Shown: positions 16,780-24,595 of the stretch, in pieces
How positions within the stretch are numbered: the stretch's first letter is position 1
Layout of the letters: every line of letters begins with the position of its first letter
From: Alphaproteobacteria bacterium
Lineage (GTDB): Bacteria; Pseudomonadota; Alphaproteobacteria; Micavibrionales; UBA2020
Assembly (NCBI GenBank): GCA_016124645.1
Contig: WGNE01000048.1
Span: 1-42,494, forward strand
Direction of reading: 5' to 3'
Length of the DNA stretch: 42,494 nt
Program-made: the position numbers and the translations under genes
Notes under the pieces: model-generated
Told to the model about the DNA's origin: nothing
The model's database searches: none
Seen by the model: only the letters and a program-made list of their open reading frames with translations

Positions 16780-17604
16780 GCGAAGATAATCCTGCAGCGT
16801 GCTGCCGCGCGAGAGGTTATCCACGTTCGGCGCCCCCCTGCCCGCTTTTTCGTCGCCGCGGTGGACGATCCTGAAATCGACGCTGAAGCGCGTGAGCCCC
16901 GACAGGTTGCGGCAGTTGCCGTGCAGATGCGCGGCGGAAAAGATGACCATGTCGCCCGCGCCGCATTCGAAAGAAACGGCTTTTTTCTCCGGCACCTTCC
17001 GCGTGGCGGCGGGATAGAGGGCGTTCGGCGTGCGGCCCTTGGCCACGCCGAAGCCGGTGCTTTCCCGCCAGACGCCGTAATCGAACACGCCGGAAGAATT
17101 TTTGACGGGTTTGCCGAAATATTCGGGATAAAAGAAGAAGCCCTGCGTGGGCCGGATGTCGAAAAGCGGCACCCAGACGTTGACCTGGCTTTGCGGGTTG
17201 GCGTACCAAGTATCACGGTGGACGGCATAGGCGGCCTTCGCCTGCTCGTTCAAAAACCCTTCGTGCAGGGCGATGCGAAAACGCACCGGGTCCCAAGACA
17301 GATTCTTCGCGCTGAAGCCAAGGCTTTCCGCCACGCGCGCAACATGCGTCGCGCCGAAACCCGGTTCGGCAACGGCCTGCTTCAGCCACTGGTAGGCGGG
17401 CAGGAAATCCTCCTGCGGACAATCCTCGTGCAGCGCCTCGACGCTCTCCGGCCCGTCGAAAGCCCGCATCAGCCGGTTTTTCGCCGCGCGCACGTAGGCC
17501 TTCGTCGCCGCATTGGCGGGCAGGACGTAAATATCGCCGTCGTAAAGGCTGCGGCGCAGCGCGGCGTTGGTCTTCGGCAATTGACGGCGGTATTCGAAAC
17601 TCAT
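16774..17604 (-). CDS. Fe(II)/2-oxoglutarate-dependent oxygenase (phytanoyl-CoA dioxygenase-like)
   Basis: A 276-residue protein with the facial triad of the family. His129-x-Asp131 (AVHRDTW) is followed by an NVWVPL strand, then a distal histidine at 226 or 228 (SAAHLHGN), and Arg239 (GLTRFSVDFR), the usual 2-oxoglutarate carboxylate partner. The segment GDMVIFSAAHLHG is typical of PhyH-type enzymes. The reaction is probably hydroxylation of a small molecule, and the substrate cannot be read. It is convergent with the NadR-like gene and stands alone on its strand. Its distance from the biosynthetic run means any functional link is conjecture. Confidence 0.75.
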   Translation of the reverse strand: MSFEYRRQLPKTNAALRRSLYDGDIYVLPANAATKAYVRAAKNRLMRAFDGPESVEALHEDCPQEDFLPAYQWLKQAVAEPGFGATHVARVAESLGFSAKNLSWDPVRFRIALHEGFLNEQAKAAYAVHRDTWYANPQSQVNVWVPLFDIRPTQGFFFYPEYFGKPVKNSSGVFDYGVWRESTGFGVAKGRTPNALYPAATRKVPEKKAVSFECGAGDMVIFSAAHLHGNCRNLSGLTRFSVDFRIVHRGDEKAGRGAPNVDNLSRGSTLQDYLRL

Positions 17605-17705
17605 GCGCTCCTCCGCGGCGAACGCCCGGCGGGCGACCCGCCGGTTTTATTGCGATATTCAATTATACGTCGCGGGACAGCTTTGGGCAATCGCAGACAG
17701 GACAG

Positions 17706-17742
17706 CAGCAAGACGCGCCGTTTTCAGGGGCGCGCCTTGCTG
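17706..17742 (-). terminator. Hairpin downstream of the coiled-coil gene, possible terminator
   Basis: The arms 17706-17719 and 17729-17742 pair over 14 positions around a 9-base loop. The single mismatch on the plus strand becomes a G-U pair in minus-strand RNA, which points to a minus-strand transcript. It lies 22 bases past the stop of the gene ending at 17764. There is no good uridine run after it, so it may only stabilise the 3' end. Confidence 0.5.
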
Positions 17743-17763
17743 TAGCCACTAACATCGATGTTG

Positions 17764-18345
17764 TTAATGAAAGTGTATCTGCTGGGATGTCTCGTCTTCT
17801 TTTTGCCGGCGAGACAAATCATTGACGGGTTTCTGCCAGTGGGCAGGCCCGTCCACTTCCTTCGCGATCGCATGCATCCTTGCCCTCAGGATGTTTTGCT
17901 GCTCAAGCTCTTTCTCCTTGCTTGTCGCAAGCAATACGTTTCTCGCGTCGGACTTGAAGTAATGCTGGATATCGATAAACGAGTTGTCAGGCTCTTTTAC
18001 CTCTTGAGCTTTGGGCAGGGAGTCCATGCAACCCACTTTTTCCGCCAGTTCCTTGATAGAACCGGCAAAAAGGTTCGTTTGCTCCGTAATGCCGTCAACC
18101 TTAAGCTCCAGATGGCGGACGGTCTTGGAAGCCTGGGCAGCCTGCCCATCGACGACCTCTACCTTCTTCTCAAGCCTGTGAAGCATATCGCTAAAGAACC
18201 CCGTTTGTTTAGCGATTGTTTCAAAGCCCGCCCGCAAGCGTTCAAACCCCACCCCGAGGACAAGACTGGTCCCCAAAGCTGCCACGGCGGCGAATACCGA
18301 TAACACGACAGACGCCGCCATTACTGTTTCTGCATTGAGAGTCAT
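17764..18345 (-). CDS. Membrane-anchored coiled-coil protein, function unknown
   Basis: ATG 18345 has AAAGG about eight bases upstream; the open frame continues back to 18471 but without a site. The protein has 193 residues. One membrane helix lies near residues 8-32 (VMAASVVLSVFAAVAALGTS and after). It is followed by a long heptad-bearing stretch with regularly spaced Leu/Val (about 35-110), then a polar charged tail ending in His/Gln. Topology and length resemble small Apolipoprotein-like or chemotaxis-linker coiled coils, but I recognise no family. It is divergent from the hydrolase-like gene across an AT-rich 278-base spacer and is followed by a hairpin. Confidence 0.6.
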   Translation of the reverse strand: MTLNAETVMAASVVLSVFAAVAALGTSLVLGVGFERLRAGFETIAKQTGFFSDMLHRLEKKVEVVDGQAAQASKTVRHLELKVDGITEQTNLFAGSIKELAEKVGCMDSLPKAQEVKEPDNSFIDIQHYFKSDARNVLLATSKEKELEQQNILRARMHAIAKEVDGPAHWQKPVNDLSRRQKEDETSQQIHFH

Positions 18346-18541
18346 ATTATTTACCTTTCTATATAACCCTATGGACCGAAGTATCCCGATTCTCTCTCCC
18401 ACCTTCTTACTATCATAGAGAATATTGCTTAAAGTCCTGTGATTTTTGCCTTGCATGAAAAGCAAATGCATTGGAATTTTATCTAAAATTAAAGCTTAAA
18501 TTTTGTGGATTTCGGACATGGCTTCAGGCCTGTCCGACGCG

Positions 18542-18556
18542 TTTTTCCCGGAAAAA
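18542..18556. promoter_or_regulatory. Quasi-palindrome upstream of the hydrolase-like gene
   Basis: TTTTTCC and GGAAAAA stand as perfect inverted arms around a single C. The element lies 29 bases before a consensus TATAAT box, just upstream of where a -35 would fall. It could be an operator between the divergent genes; the evidence is symmetry and position only. Confidence 0.3.
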
Positions 18557-18585
18557 GCATTGCTGAATAAATGCGAATATCACGC

Positions 18586-18591
18586 TATAAT
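18586..18591 (+). promoter_or_regulatory. -10 box for the hydrolase-like gene
   Basis: A perfect TATAAT 32 bases before ATG 18624. The best upstream partner, TTGCTG at 18560-18565, is 20 bases away, longer than optimal, so an activator or a weak promoter is possible. Confidence 0.45.
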
Positions 18592-18623
18592 GTCGGCTTG
18601 ACGACAATGCCAAGGCCTACGCC

Positions 18624-19781
18624 ATGTCCCGAAAAATCAGGAAAAGAAAAGTTTTCTACCTCAGCGGTTTCGATCCCCGCGGCGGGGACTTTTATTACAA
18701 CCTCTATCGTGACGAAGCCCTGAAGCAATCCGGCCGCGCCGGTGTGCCGATAACTGTCGGAGCGTCGGGAAAAACCGGCGAACATTGTTCGCAATGGAAT
18801 ATTGTCTGCGCCGACGACGATACCACGGTGGAAACGGATTACTGCTTTCTGCACTGGGAAGACATCATCAAAAAGCACTGGTTCCTGAAACCGCGCGAGC
18901 TGATCGCGGGATTTGCGCAATATTTCTGGCGTTACATGGCATCGGGCGCCTTCCTGAAAATACTCAAGCGCGCGCCCTTGATGGCGCATACCATTATTTT
19001 TCCGATTGAGTACCTTTTGCTGTCGCTGGTCATATCGGTACGGGCGGGCGCTTATATTGGAGAAAATCCCGGTTTCCATGCGGCAACGGCCGGTCTGCTG
19101 GCGGTTCTTGCCGGAACGTCGCTGTATGCCGTTGCCTTGCTGCTCGGACGACGTTTCAAGATATTCTGGCTGGCGCGGATTTTCATTTATTGCGGCAATT
19201 ACCCTTCCCGCCCGGCGGGAGACGACATCGACCTGCGCGCCGCCGCTTTTGCGGAACAGATTGCGCGCGCCGTCGCTGATGACCTCCACGACGAATACCT
19301 GATCGTCGGACACAGCCTGGGCAGCATCATGTTGATTGACGTTCTGGGCCACCTCTTGCGCAAGCACCCCGGTATTGCCGCCGGCGACAAATTATGCGTG
19401 CTGACGCTTGGCCACTGCATTCCCCTCGTCTCTCTCTTTCCGAAGGCCGGAAAATTCCGCGAAGACCTGCGGCTTGCGGCAAGCGCTGGCCTGCGCTGGG
19501 TTGACGCCTCCTCGCCGGTCGATGCCGTGTGCTTTGGCAGGGTATCTCCCTTTCTTGGCATCGAAGCGGCGGAACGTAAAAGCCATATCACGATGCTGCC
19601 TCCGCGTTTTCACCGGATGTTCGCGCGGCACGAATACATCAAGATCCTGCTCAACATGTTCCGGCTGCATTTCCAGTACCTGATGGCTTCCGACCTTGAC
19701 GCGGAATACGATTATTTCAAGATAACGGCCGGCGCGCAGCGCCTGCATGACCGTTTCGTGCCGCCGCCACGGTCGGCATGA
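18624..19781 (+). CDS. Membrane-associated alpha/beta-hydrolase-like protein
   Basis: A 385-residue protein starting near KRKVFYLSGFDPRGG, a first-strand and oxyanion-turn pattern seen in large hydrolases. Hydrophobic segments at about 120-137 and 150-173 interrupt the domain. The nucleophile elbow is LIVGHSLGSIMLIDVLGHLL (about residues 227-246), so the predicted nucleophile is the Ser in GHSLGS. A conserved acid and His are harder to place; HITMLPPRFHRMFARHEY near residue 320 is a candidate His region. I do not know the substrate; a lipid ester is plausible given the membrane segments. It has its own promoter-like TATAAT and faces away from the coiled-coil gene. Confidence 0.6.
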   Translation: MSRKIRKRKVFYLSGFDPRGGDFYYNLYRDEALKQSGRAGVPITVGASGKTGEHCSQWNIVCADDDTTVETDYCFLHWEDIIKKHWFLKPRELIAGFAQYFWRYMASGAFLKILKRAPLMAHTIIFPIEYLLLSLVISVRAGAYIGENPGFHAATAGLLAVLAGTSLYAVALLLGRRFKIFWLARIFIYCGNYPSRPAGDDIDLRAAAFAEQIARAVADDLHDEYLIVGHSLGSIMLIDVLGHLLRKHPGIAAGDKLCVLTLGHCIPLVSLFPKAGKFREDLRLAASAGLRWVDASSPVDAVCFGRVSPFLGIEAAERKSHITMLPPRFHRMFARHEYIKILLNMFRLHFQYLMASDLDAEYDYFKITAGAQRLHDRFVPPPRSA

Positions 19782-19816
19782 TCGTTATACGGTCCGTTTT
19801 CAGACCGCTGACAACA

Positions 19817-20983
19817 TCACTTTGCATTTCGCCGCTTTCCCGACCCCTTGAATATATTCCTGTTATGCACGGGCGGAGTATGGTTGACAAGCGGGTATAT
19901 CCACCCGACCAGGGGGTTGGCGAAACTGTAGGGCGTGCGCAATGCGAGCATGATAGGCGTCATTTGCGCGCCAAGATCCTTTTTGACCGGGTAGGTCGTC
20001 AGGCCGAGCTCCAGCCGCTTCGCGCCCAGCAAAATCGCGCTTTCTATAACGGCATTGCCGACATAAATGTACAGGCTGTCGTTCTCGGCCTCCGTGCGGC
20101 CGAAATACAGCCAGCGCAGCAAGTCGCCATCCGCCAGCAGCAGCGCATGTCCGACCAGCTTTTCCTGCTGGTAGAAAAGCAGAGCCTTGGAACGCGCGCC
20201 CATGCTGGAGGAAAGCCGCCTGTAAAAATCCGGCGTCAGAACCTCCCGCTGGAATTCAGCGGCGTGGTTATGAACCACCATCCACTGCGCGCAGAGCGTT
20301 TCAGCCAGATCCGCAAAATCGTCCACCAGTTCATGCCGGATGTTTTGTTCCTCGTTCCTGCGCAAGTGCTTGAGCAGCTTGCTCCGGTAATAACTTTTCA
20401 TTGACGACCGGTAGTCCTCGGGCGAAGACCATTGGATGTCCATATAGGTGTTCGGCAGGCTTTCAACCCAGTGATATCCGCGCTTTTCAAAATCCCGCTG
20501 CAAATGCGCGGCGTTGGGCTCGAAGTCGCGAATGACGATAAGCAGATGCTTTTCTTTTTTCGCCGTGGCCAGCAGCAGTTCGCTCAGCGCCTTGATGATG
20601 TCCTGTTCCGAAACGCCGGCATCAACGGCGAAAGGCGGGCTGTTCACGGTGATCGGCGCGCCGCACTCCAGCATGCGCAGCTTGAAGAAGTTGGGAAATA
20701 CCCGGCGTATTCCGGCCAGCGCCTTTCTCAACCCGGCAGGCGCGAAGATGGCGATATCCGTGGTGATCGAATAAAAACTGGTCAGCGCCACGGGCTTTTC
20801 CGCATCGTCGTAAAAAAGGACATGCCGGTAGGAGAAGTCATTGAGTCCCGATTTTTCGATGAGCTCCCAAAACTCCCAGGAGAGGCTGCAGGAATGCTTT
20901 CCGGTCAGGTCATTCCACTGCTGTCTGGGCACGTCCCTGATCGAAGCGAAGACCTTCGTTTTTATCGTTCTGCTTTCATTCAT
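19817..20983 (-). CDS. FemAB/GNAT-type acyltransferase domain protein
   Basis: I start it at ATG 20983; the frame goes back to a TTG at 21028 but without support. The protein has about 388 residues. The second half has the GNAT-like arrangement of the BioF2/FemAB-like group: YYRSKLLKHLRRNEE (about 215-229), LVGHALLLADGD, LYIYVGNAVIESAILLGAKRLELGLTTYPVKKDLG. The N-terminal half is a matching beta/alpha lobe. Such proteins transfer amino acids or acyl groups to cell-envelope molecules. It stands at the edge of the capsule locus and is divergent from the SDR/kpsS pair, so modification of an envelope polymer or lipid is a reasonable guess. Confidence 0.65.
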   Translation of the reverse strand: MNESRTIKTKVFASIRDVPRQQWNDLTGKHSCSLSWEFWELIEKSGLNDFSYRHVLFYDDAEKPVALTSFYSITTDIAIFAPAGLRKALAGIRRVFPNFFKLRMLECGAPITVNSPPFAVDAGVSEQDIIKALSELLLATAKKEKHLLIVIRDFEPNAAHLQRDFEKRGYHWVESLPNTYMDIQWSSPEDYRSSMKSYYRSKLLKHLRRNEEQNIRHELVDDFADLAETLCAQWMVVHNHAAEFQREVLTPDFYRRLSSSMGARSKALLFYQQEKLVGHALLLADGDLLRWLYFGRTEAENDSLYIYVGNAVIESAILLGAKRLELGLTTYPVKKDLGAQMTPIMLALRTPYSFANPLVGWIYPLVNHTPPVHNRNIFKGSGKRRNAK

Positions 20984-21127
20984 CAGGTTACCGTAACGTC
21001 GCGCGCTGCCCAGAGAAGCGAGCCGCAAGAAACGGCCCGCCGAAAGACATTTGCATAATTGAACATAAGTTTCAAGCAGATGAATGCATTTTTTACCGCA
21101 TATGCTATAAGAGCGGTGGATTTACGC

Positions 21128-22153
21128 ATGAATGGAAAAGCAATGCCCGCAACCGGGAAGACCATACTGGTGACAGGCGCGACAGGCTTTATCGGCGGGC
21201 ACCTCGCCGAGCGGCTTGTCGGCGAGGGCCGTTCTGTCCGGCTGCTGGTCAGGGACCGCAATAGACTCTCCGCAGCATTGCGGCAGGGCGTTGCGGATAT
21301 CGTTGAAGGGGATCTTGCCGACATCCCTGCCCTTGAACGCGCCGTGCGCGGCGTATCGGTGATCTACCATTGCGCGGCCAACGTCAGCACTTGGGACAAG
21401 GCGGAAGCCTATCACGCGGCCAATGTGCAGGGCGTGGAAAACCTGCTGCAAGCCATTGAGAAAGAAAACCCGGATCTTTCCCGGCTGGTGCATATCTCCA
21501 CCGTGGATGTCTATGGCTTTCCCGTTGAACCCTGCACCGAGCAATGCAAGACAGCAGAGAGCGGCTTTGGCTACGGCGACAGCAAGCGGCTGGGTGAGGC
21601 GCTGGTTCAGGACTTCTGTTCCGCCCACCATATCCCCTTTACTATTATCCGCCCGGCCAACGTGATCGGCCCGCGCAGCCAGTTCATCAGCCGGATCGGC
21701 GACGAGCTGAAATCGGGCGTCATGCTGACGGTCGATGGCGGCCGGGCCAATGCGGGCTTCGTCTATATCGACAATCTCCTCGACTATCTTGTCTGGGCGG
21801 CGGGCGCGGAAAAAGCCATTGGCCAGCGCTACAATGTCCGCGACGGTTATGACGCGGACTGGAAAGGCTTCCTCACCGTTTTTCGCAAGGCCATCAAGGG
21901 TCGAGGCCTGATCATCAACCTGCCGTTTGGCGCCGCGAATGCCGCCGCGCGGGCGATCGAGGGCTTTTACCGCCTGTTCCTGCCCGGGCACGAGCCCTTG
22001 TTGCATCCGCTTATCGTGCGCATCTTCGGCCGGACCTGCGGCCACAGCGCGGAAAAAATCCGGGCTGACAGCGCCATGCAAAGCAGTGTCGGGTTCGATG
22101 AAGCCATGGAAAAATCCATCCGCTGGTTTCTGGAAGGGAAACCCGCCGGATGA
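21128..22153 (+). CDS. Extended SDR, NAD-dependent epimerase/dehydratase-like
   Basis: The ATG at 21128 has GGTGGA seven bases upstream; ATG 21143 with GGA nearby is also possible, while the frame's earlier TTG at 21059 is unlikely. The Rossmann start is ILVTGATGFIGGHLAERL. The later segments VYHCAAN-like (VIYHCAANVS), the Ser in HISTVD, and the YGDSKRLGEA pair (Tyr-x-x-x-Lys) give the catalytic triad. IIRPANVIGPR follows. Near the end is a hydrophobic segment around residues 290-310. The substrate could be a sugar nucleotide or a lipid or steroid-type ketone, as in the 3-beta-HSD branch. It overlaps kpsS by four bases (ATGA), so it belongs to capsule biosynthesis. Confidence 0.78.
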   Translation: MNGKAMPATGKTILVTGATGFIGGHLAERLVGEGRSVRLLVRDRNRLSAALRQGVADIVEGDLADIPALERAVRGVSVIYHCAANVSTWDKAEAYHAANVQGVENLLQAIEKENPDLSRLVHISTVDVYGFPVEPCTEQCKTAESGFGYGDSKRLGEALVQDFCSAHHIPFTIIRPANVIGPRSQFISRIGDELKSGVMLTVDGGRANAGFVYIDNLLDYLVWAAGAEKAIGQRYNVRDGYDADWKGFLTVFRKAIKGRGLIINLPFGAANAAARAIEGFYRLFLPGHEPLLHPLIVRIFGRTCGHSAEKIRADSAMQSSVGFDEAMEKSIRWFLEGKPAG

Positions 22154-23418
22154 AGACGGACAAGCATTTTGTTTTCCTTCAGGGAATGCCCTCGGGCTTT
22201 TTCAGCAAAATCGCGCATGAGCTTTCCGCGCGGGGATGCCGGGTGACGGGGTTCAATTTCTGCACCGGCGACCTGATTTTCTGGCGCGGGCCGGCGACCG
22301 TCAATTACCGCGGCAGCTTTGCGAACTGGCCGGATTTTATCGCGGATTATTTCGACAAGAACAAGGTGACCGACCTTGTCGTTCTGGGCGACCAGCGCGG
22401 CTATCACAAGCAGGCCGTCGAAGCGGCCCTGAAATCGGGCGTCCGTGTGTCGGTGACGGATTTCGGCTACCTGCGCCCTGATTGGCTGACGCTGGAACGG
22501 GACGGAAAAAGCGCCAATTCCCGCTTTCCCAAGGATGCCGAGGGCGTCTTCAAGCTGGCCGCAACCCTCCCCAAGGCCGATCTGGGCAGACGCTATGCCG
22601 ACAGCTTCTGGAAGATGGCCAGGGGCGACCTTCTCTACAGCTTCAGCAATGTCTTTTGCGGCTGGCCCTATCCGCGCTACCGCCCCAGCGATGAGCGCGC
22701 GCATCCCCTCGTCTATTTTCCGGCCATGGGGTGGCGGCTGCTGCGCGCCAAAGGCCACAAGCGCAGCGGCGACAAAAAGATGCAGGCGCTTCTTGAGAGA
22801 AAATCGCGTTATTTCGTGTTTCCGCTGCAGCTTGACCATGATTACCAGATCATCGCCTACTCGCCTTTCGAAAACCTTGGCGAAGGCATAAGGACGGTGC
22901 TGGAATCTTTCGCCGCGCACGCGGAATCCGGCACGCGCCTGCTGGTCAAGGTCCACCCATGGGACCCCTGTCTCAAGAACTGGAAAAAGCTTGTCATGCG
23001 TCTGGCGCGGGATCTTGGCATCGAAGACCGCGTGGACTATTTCGACGGCGGCGACCTTGACGCGATGATCATGGGGGCCGCCGGCATGATTACCGTCAAC
23101 AGCACATCCGGCATCCGCGCCTTGCAACTGGGATGCCCCGTGAAAACGCTGGGCGATGCGATATACGACATGCCCGGCCTCACGTCCCAAAACGCGCTCG
23201 ACGATTATTGGGGCGATGCCCGGCCGCCCGATCCGGCGCTTGTGGACGCGCTCATCAATGCGATGGCGGCCACCATCCAGATACGCGGCGGCTTCTTCAT
23301 CGAGCCCGGCATGAGCGCCGCCGCCCATGCCGCCGCCGAAAGGCTCTATAACGAAACCGTCGGCTTGGCGGGCATCCCCGCAGGCGACGAGACAGAGGGC
23401 CTGAAAACAGCTTCCTAG
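22150..23418 (+). CDS. kpsS: KpsS-like capsule polysaccharide Kdo transferase
   Basis: It opens with HFVFLQGMPSGFFSKIAHEL, followed by GFNFCTGDLIFW, NYRGSF, VVLGDQRGYHKQAV and DFGYLRPDWLTLE. This order is the KpsS/LipB pattern. By family knowledge KpsS adds beta-Kdo to the lipid (phosphatidylglycerol) acceptor to begin the poly-Kdo linker of ABC-transporter-dependent capsules. KVHPWDP and NSTSG in the second half are also family-like. It has 422 residues. No KpsC partner is in the window, although both normally work together. The gene is on the strand opposite the main capsule run and converges with the GT4 gene with a 3-base gap. Confidence 0.88.
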   Translation: MKTDKHFVFLQGMPSGFFSKIAHELSARGCRVTGFNFCTGDLIFWRGPATVNYRGSFANWPDFIADYFDKNKVTDLVVLGDQRGYHKQAVEAALKSGVRVSVTDFGYLRPDWLTLERDGKSANSRFPKDAEGVFKLAATLPKADLGRRYADSFWKMARGDLLYSFSNVFCGWPYPRYRPSDERAHPLVYFPAMGWRLLRAKGHKRSGDKKMQALLERKSRYFVFPLQLDHDYQIIAYSPFENLGEGIRTVLESFAAHAESGTRLLVKVHPWDPCLKNWKKLVMRLARDLGIEDRVDYFDGGDLDAMIMGAAGMITVNSTSGIRALQLGCPVKTLGDAIYDMPGLTSQNALDDYWGDARPPDPALVDALINAMAATIQIRGGFFIEPGMSAAAHAAAERLYNETVGLAGIPAGDETEGLKTAS

Positions 23419-23421
23419 CGC

Positions 23422-24585
23422 TTACGCAGCCTTGTCCATCTCTTTCAGGAAGGCGTCCACCACGGTGAAATGGTTTTTCCAGACCGGGGCGGCATAGCCT
23501 TGAATGCGCGCGCATTGCGCCTGATAGCGGGCGCTGGCGGCGGGCGCGTATTCGAGGATCATCCGCTTCCACCCCAGACCATCGACGGGGTCCAGATATT
23601 CGGGTATCTCCCCCGCGAACTCGCGGAAAACCGGCAGGTCCGATGCGATGGCGGGCACACCCATCATCAACGCCTCTATCAGCGGCAATCCGAACCCTTC
23701 CGTAAAGGAAGGGAAAAGCAGGGCGCGGGCATGGCGCAGATAGGTCGCGAGCTCGACATCGCTGCAACGCGGCTTTTCTATCACGAAACCCTTCAAGGCG
23801 TCGCAGCGGTCAAGCATGTCGATCACCTGCTCGCACTCCCAGCCGCGCTGGCCGATGACGACAAGCTTTGGCGCCGCGTCTCCCAGCTCTTCCACCATCC
23901 GCCGCCATACATGCAGCAGGAACAAGTGGTTCTTGCGCGGCTCGATCGTGCCCAGCGTTACGAAATACGGGCCCTGCAGCAGGGGTTCCTCACCGGGCGG
24001 CGGCAGGCTGCCGGGCGCCAGCGGGGCGACGGCGCCGGGCGGCAGCGGCCATCCTTGCCGGGCGGCAAAATCCTCGAGAGCCGACTTGGTGGCGGCGGAG
24101 CTGATGATCAGCCCCCTACCCGCCGTCACCATGGTTTCCAGCCGCTTGCGATGTTTTTCGGCTTCGCCCGGACGGCAATATTCTGGATGCGTAATCGGGA
24201 TGAGATCGTGCAAGCCGAAGAAAGCCCGCAGTTTTCTGCGGCGCACCTCCCTGCCATAGCTTGGGTGATCCAGTCCGTCGTGCCCGACATGGAGCAAAGT
24301 GCCGGAAGCCGTATTGCCCGCCCAGCTCTGCGCGTAGCCGCGCGCCAGACAGAGCCATATGCGCGCAGGAAGCTTCAGCCCGGGCTTGCGCAACGCCGTA
24401 AAGACGCGCTGAGAATCCTCCGCATCCAGCACGACCCAGCGGCCCGCAAAGCGCACCAGCGCGCGGGTATGGGCGCCGTATTTCTCTATATAGGCAAGAA
24501 TGACGCGGTCTATGCCGGTGGGCATCCACCCGCGCAACGCCCGTCCGAAAAGCCGGGTAACATCAAGGATGACTTCTTGTGTCAT
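23422..24585 (-). CDS. GT4-family glycosyltransferase
   Basis: A 387-residue GT-B enzyme. The C-terminal nucleotide-sugar domain has YFVTLGTIEPRKNHLFLLHV (about 214-233), LVVIGQRGW, then FPSFTEGFGLPLIEALMMG, which holds the E-x(7)-E motif, and IASDLPVFREFAGE. The N-terminal domain opens with an LDVTRLFGRAL/PTGIDR pattern like the second half of the large glycosyltransferase further along. The donor could be GDP-mannose or GDP-rhamnose from this locus, an inference. It is the last gene of the minus-strand capsule run, 10 bases after the export lipoprotein gene. Confidence 0.85.
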   Translation of the reverse strand: MTQEVILDVTRLFGRALRGWMPTGIDRVILAYIEKYGAHTRALVRFAGRWVVLDAEDSQRVFTALRKPGLKLPARIWLCLARGYAQSWAGNTASGTLLHVGHDGLDHPSYGREVRRRKLRAFFGLHDLIPITHPEYCRPGEAEKHRKRLETMVTAGRGLIISSAATKSALEDFAARQGWPLPPGAVAPLAPGSLPPPGEEPLLQGPYFVTLGTIEPRKNHLFLLHVWRRMVEELGDAAPKLVVIGQRGWECEQVIDMLDRCDALKGFVIEKPRCSDVELATYLRHARALLFPSFTEGFGLPLIEALMMGVPAIASDLPVFREFAGEIPEYLDPVDGLGWKRMILEYAPAASARYQAQCARIQGYAAPVWKNHFTVVDAFLKEMDKAA

Positions 24586-24595
24586 GCGCGGCCCG

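Noticed and set aside
19790-19807. Small hairpin between the hydrolase-like and acyltransferase genes
   Set aside because: Only a five-base stem with an eight-base loop and no T-run after it; too weak to call a terminator.
20984-21028. TTG-initiated extension of the FemAB-like gene
   Set aside because: No ribosome site and no conserved residues; ATG 20983 is a better start.
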